Shown here piece after piece: positions 63,120 to 64,000 of a DNA stretch of 64,000 nt. The DNA comes from Bacteroidales bacterium (GTDB lineage Bacteria > Bacteroidota > Bacteroidia > Bacteroidales > P3): positions 62,001 through 126,000 of the forward strand of contig JAFXAD010000050.1 in the NCBI GenBank assembly GCA_017522065.1, read 5' to 3'. Both the position numbers and the translations under genes were made by a program. The stretch's first letter is position 1. Each line of letters begins with the position of its first letter. Under the pieces are notes generated by a model, which made no database searches, had not been told where the DNA came from, and saw only the letters and a program-made list of their open reading frames with translations.

Positions 63120-64000
63120 TCAAAGAAAGAATTTTCGAACTGAAACAATAATATGACGAACTTCCTCATCCGTCAGCTCATAAAACATTGGCAAACGCAC
63201 AAGACAATCAGCATAATGATCACATTGTGGCAAATTAGGAATACATCCAACATGATGTTCACGATAGTAATCACTCAAATGTAAACTCAGATAGTGAAAT
63301 ACTGCACCTACACCTTGTTCTTTGAGGAAAGCTATCAATTTAGTACGTTCATCAAGGTTACGGCATACCAAATAGAACATGTGAGCATTATTGGAGGCAT
63401 ATTCTGGCATATCGGGCATGGTAAAATAACCTTTTGCTGCTAAGTCCTTCAATCCTTCATAATATAAATTCCAAATAGTTTTGCGGCGAGCCTGAATGGT
63501 ATCAAGACTCTCCAACTGTGCCCAGAGAAAAGCTGTGTTTATTTCAGAAGGGAGGAAGCTAGAACCGGTATCCACCCAACCGTACTTATTCACCATTCCG
63601 CGGAAGAACTCCGCACGGTTGGTACCCTTCTCCCAAATGATTTCGGCACGACGAATAAAACGCTCGTCGTTGACGCAAAGCAAACCTCCTTCACCACCTG
63701 CGGTCACATTCTTTGTTTCATGGAAAGAAAAGCATCCCAAATTGCCAATACCACCAAGAGGCTTGCCCTTGTAGTAAGAATCAATGGCCTGGGCAGCATC
63801 CTCAACCACAAACAGGCTATGGCGATTGGCAATGTCCATAATCTTATCCATGTCGCATGCCACACCAGCATAATGAACAGGAACAATTACTTTGGTCTTG
63901 TCTGTAATTAAAGCTTCAATCCTGTCAGGGTCGATGTTAGGATTATTCTCACAACTATCCGCAAAGACGATTCTTGCACCCTGACGAACAAACGCGAGGG
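63120..64000 (-). CDS. DegT/DnrJ aminotransferase (WecE/RffA-like), cut by the window end
   Basis: The frame is open to the window edge (reading from LAFVRQGARIVFADSCENNP), so the N-terminal ~80 residues lie outside. It has VEDAAQAIDSYYKGKPLGGI, FSFHETKNVTAGGEGG with the PLP Lys, and a WEKGTNRAEFFRG region that is typical of dTDP-4-amino-4,6-dideoxygalactose transaminases (WecE). It likely supplies an amino-dideoxy hexose for the repeat unit. Substrate naming is by family resemblance. Confidence 0.85.
   Translation of the reverse strand, partial: LAFVRQGARIVFADSCENNPNIDPDRIEALITDKTKVIVPVHYAGVACDMDKIMDIANRHSLFVVEDAAQAIDSYYKGKPLGGIGNLGCFSFHETKNVTAGGEGGLLCVNDERFIRRAEIIWEKGTNRAEFFRGMVNKYGWVDTGSSFLPSEINTAFLWAQLESLDTIQARRKTIWNLYYEGLKDLAAKGYFTMPDMPEYASNNAHMFYLVCRNLDERTKLIAFLKEQGVGAVFHYLSLHLSDYYREHHVGCIPNLPQCDHYADCLVRLPMFYELTDEEVRHIIVSVRKFFL

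Overview
The window looks like the chromosome of a member of the order Bacteroidales. The support is a Bacteroidetes-type long RecQ, a DUF4954 protein, a GLUG-repeat lipoprotein with a fimbrillin-like N-terminus, LptB/KdsD envelope genes, a DUF4372-type IS4 element, and promoters of the TTTG/TAnnTTTG type. I cannot name the genus. No rRNA, tRNA, integrase or CRISPR array is visible.

Positions 1-9900 are housekeeping genes: PspC, TatA/E, lptB, kdsD, recQ, a glucosamine-6-phosphate deaminase, a DUF4954 beta-helix protein and a surface lipoprotein.

Positions 9990-35820 are a dense defence island, entirely on the minus strand. It holds (i) a two-gene SIR2 / large nuclease-like pair; (ii) a truncated WbuC cupin and an AAA_14/DUF4143 ATPase; (iii) two overlapping reverse transcriptases resembling the type 3 defence-associated RT pair (DRT3), followed by a structured non-coding region carrying a CACACACA run; (iv) remnants of another operon upstream of the RTs, including the first ~43 codons of a GHKL ATPase; and (v) a tightly coupled seven-gene operon. 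In transcription order that operon encodes a degenerate nucleotide-cyclase-like protein, RdrA, RdrB (RADAR), a type I DNA methylase whose catalytic motif is altered, a half-size specificity subunit, a Septu/PtuA-like AAA ATPase and an HNH nuclease. This composite operon is the best candidate for an undescribed system: it combines the RADAR adenosine deaminase module with what looks like a methylation-dead DNA recognition module and an ATPase-HNH effector.

Positions 35900-45000 are a patchwork. It contains two further WbuC cupins, a DegT aminotransferase, an IS with a nonsense-mutated transposase next to a REP-transposase fragment, truncated YraN and AAA genes, a nucleotidyltransferase with two in-frame copies of an interspersed repeat, wecB, and a small three-gene cassette with a possible abortive-infection domain. 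The three WbuC cupins are in direct orientation and bracket the island segments, which suggests recombination between them.

Positions 45000-64000 are a surface polysaccharide (capsule or O-antigen) operon read right to left. It encodes an aminotransferase (cut by the window end), Wzx flippase, Wzy-type polymerase, several glycosyltransferases, a beta-helix protein, a deacetylase, a FemAB/GNAT-like protein and a PglC-like initiating sugar transferase. A cassette of two ATP-grasp enzymes, an opine-type dehydrogenase, a B12-binding mutase and a frameshifted HAD phosphatase suggests an unusual amino-acid-derived decoration of the glycan.
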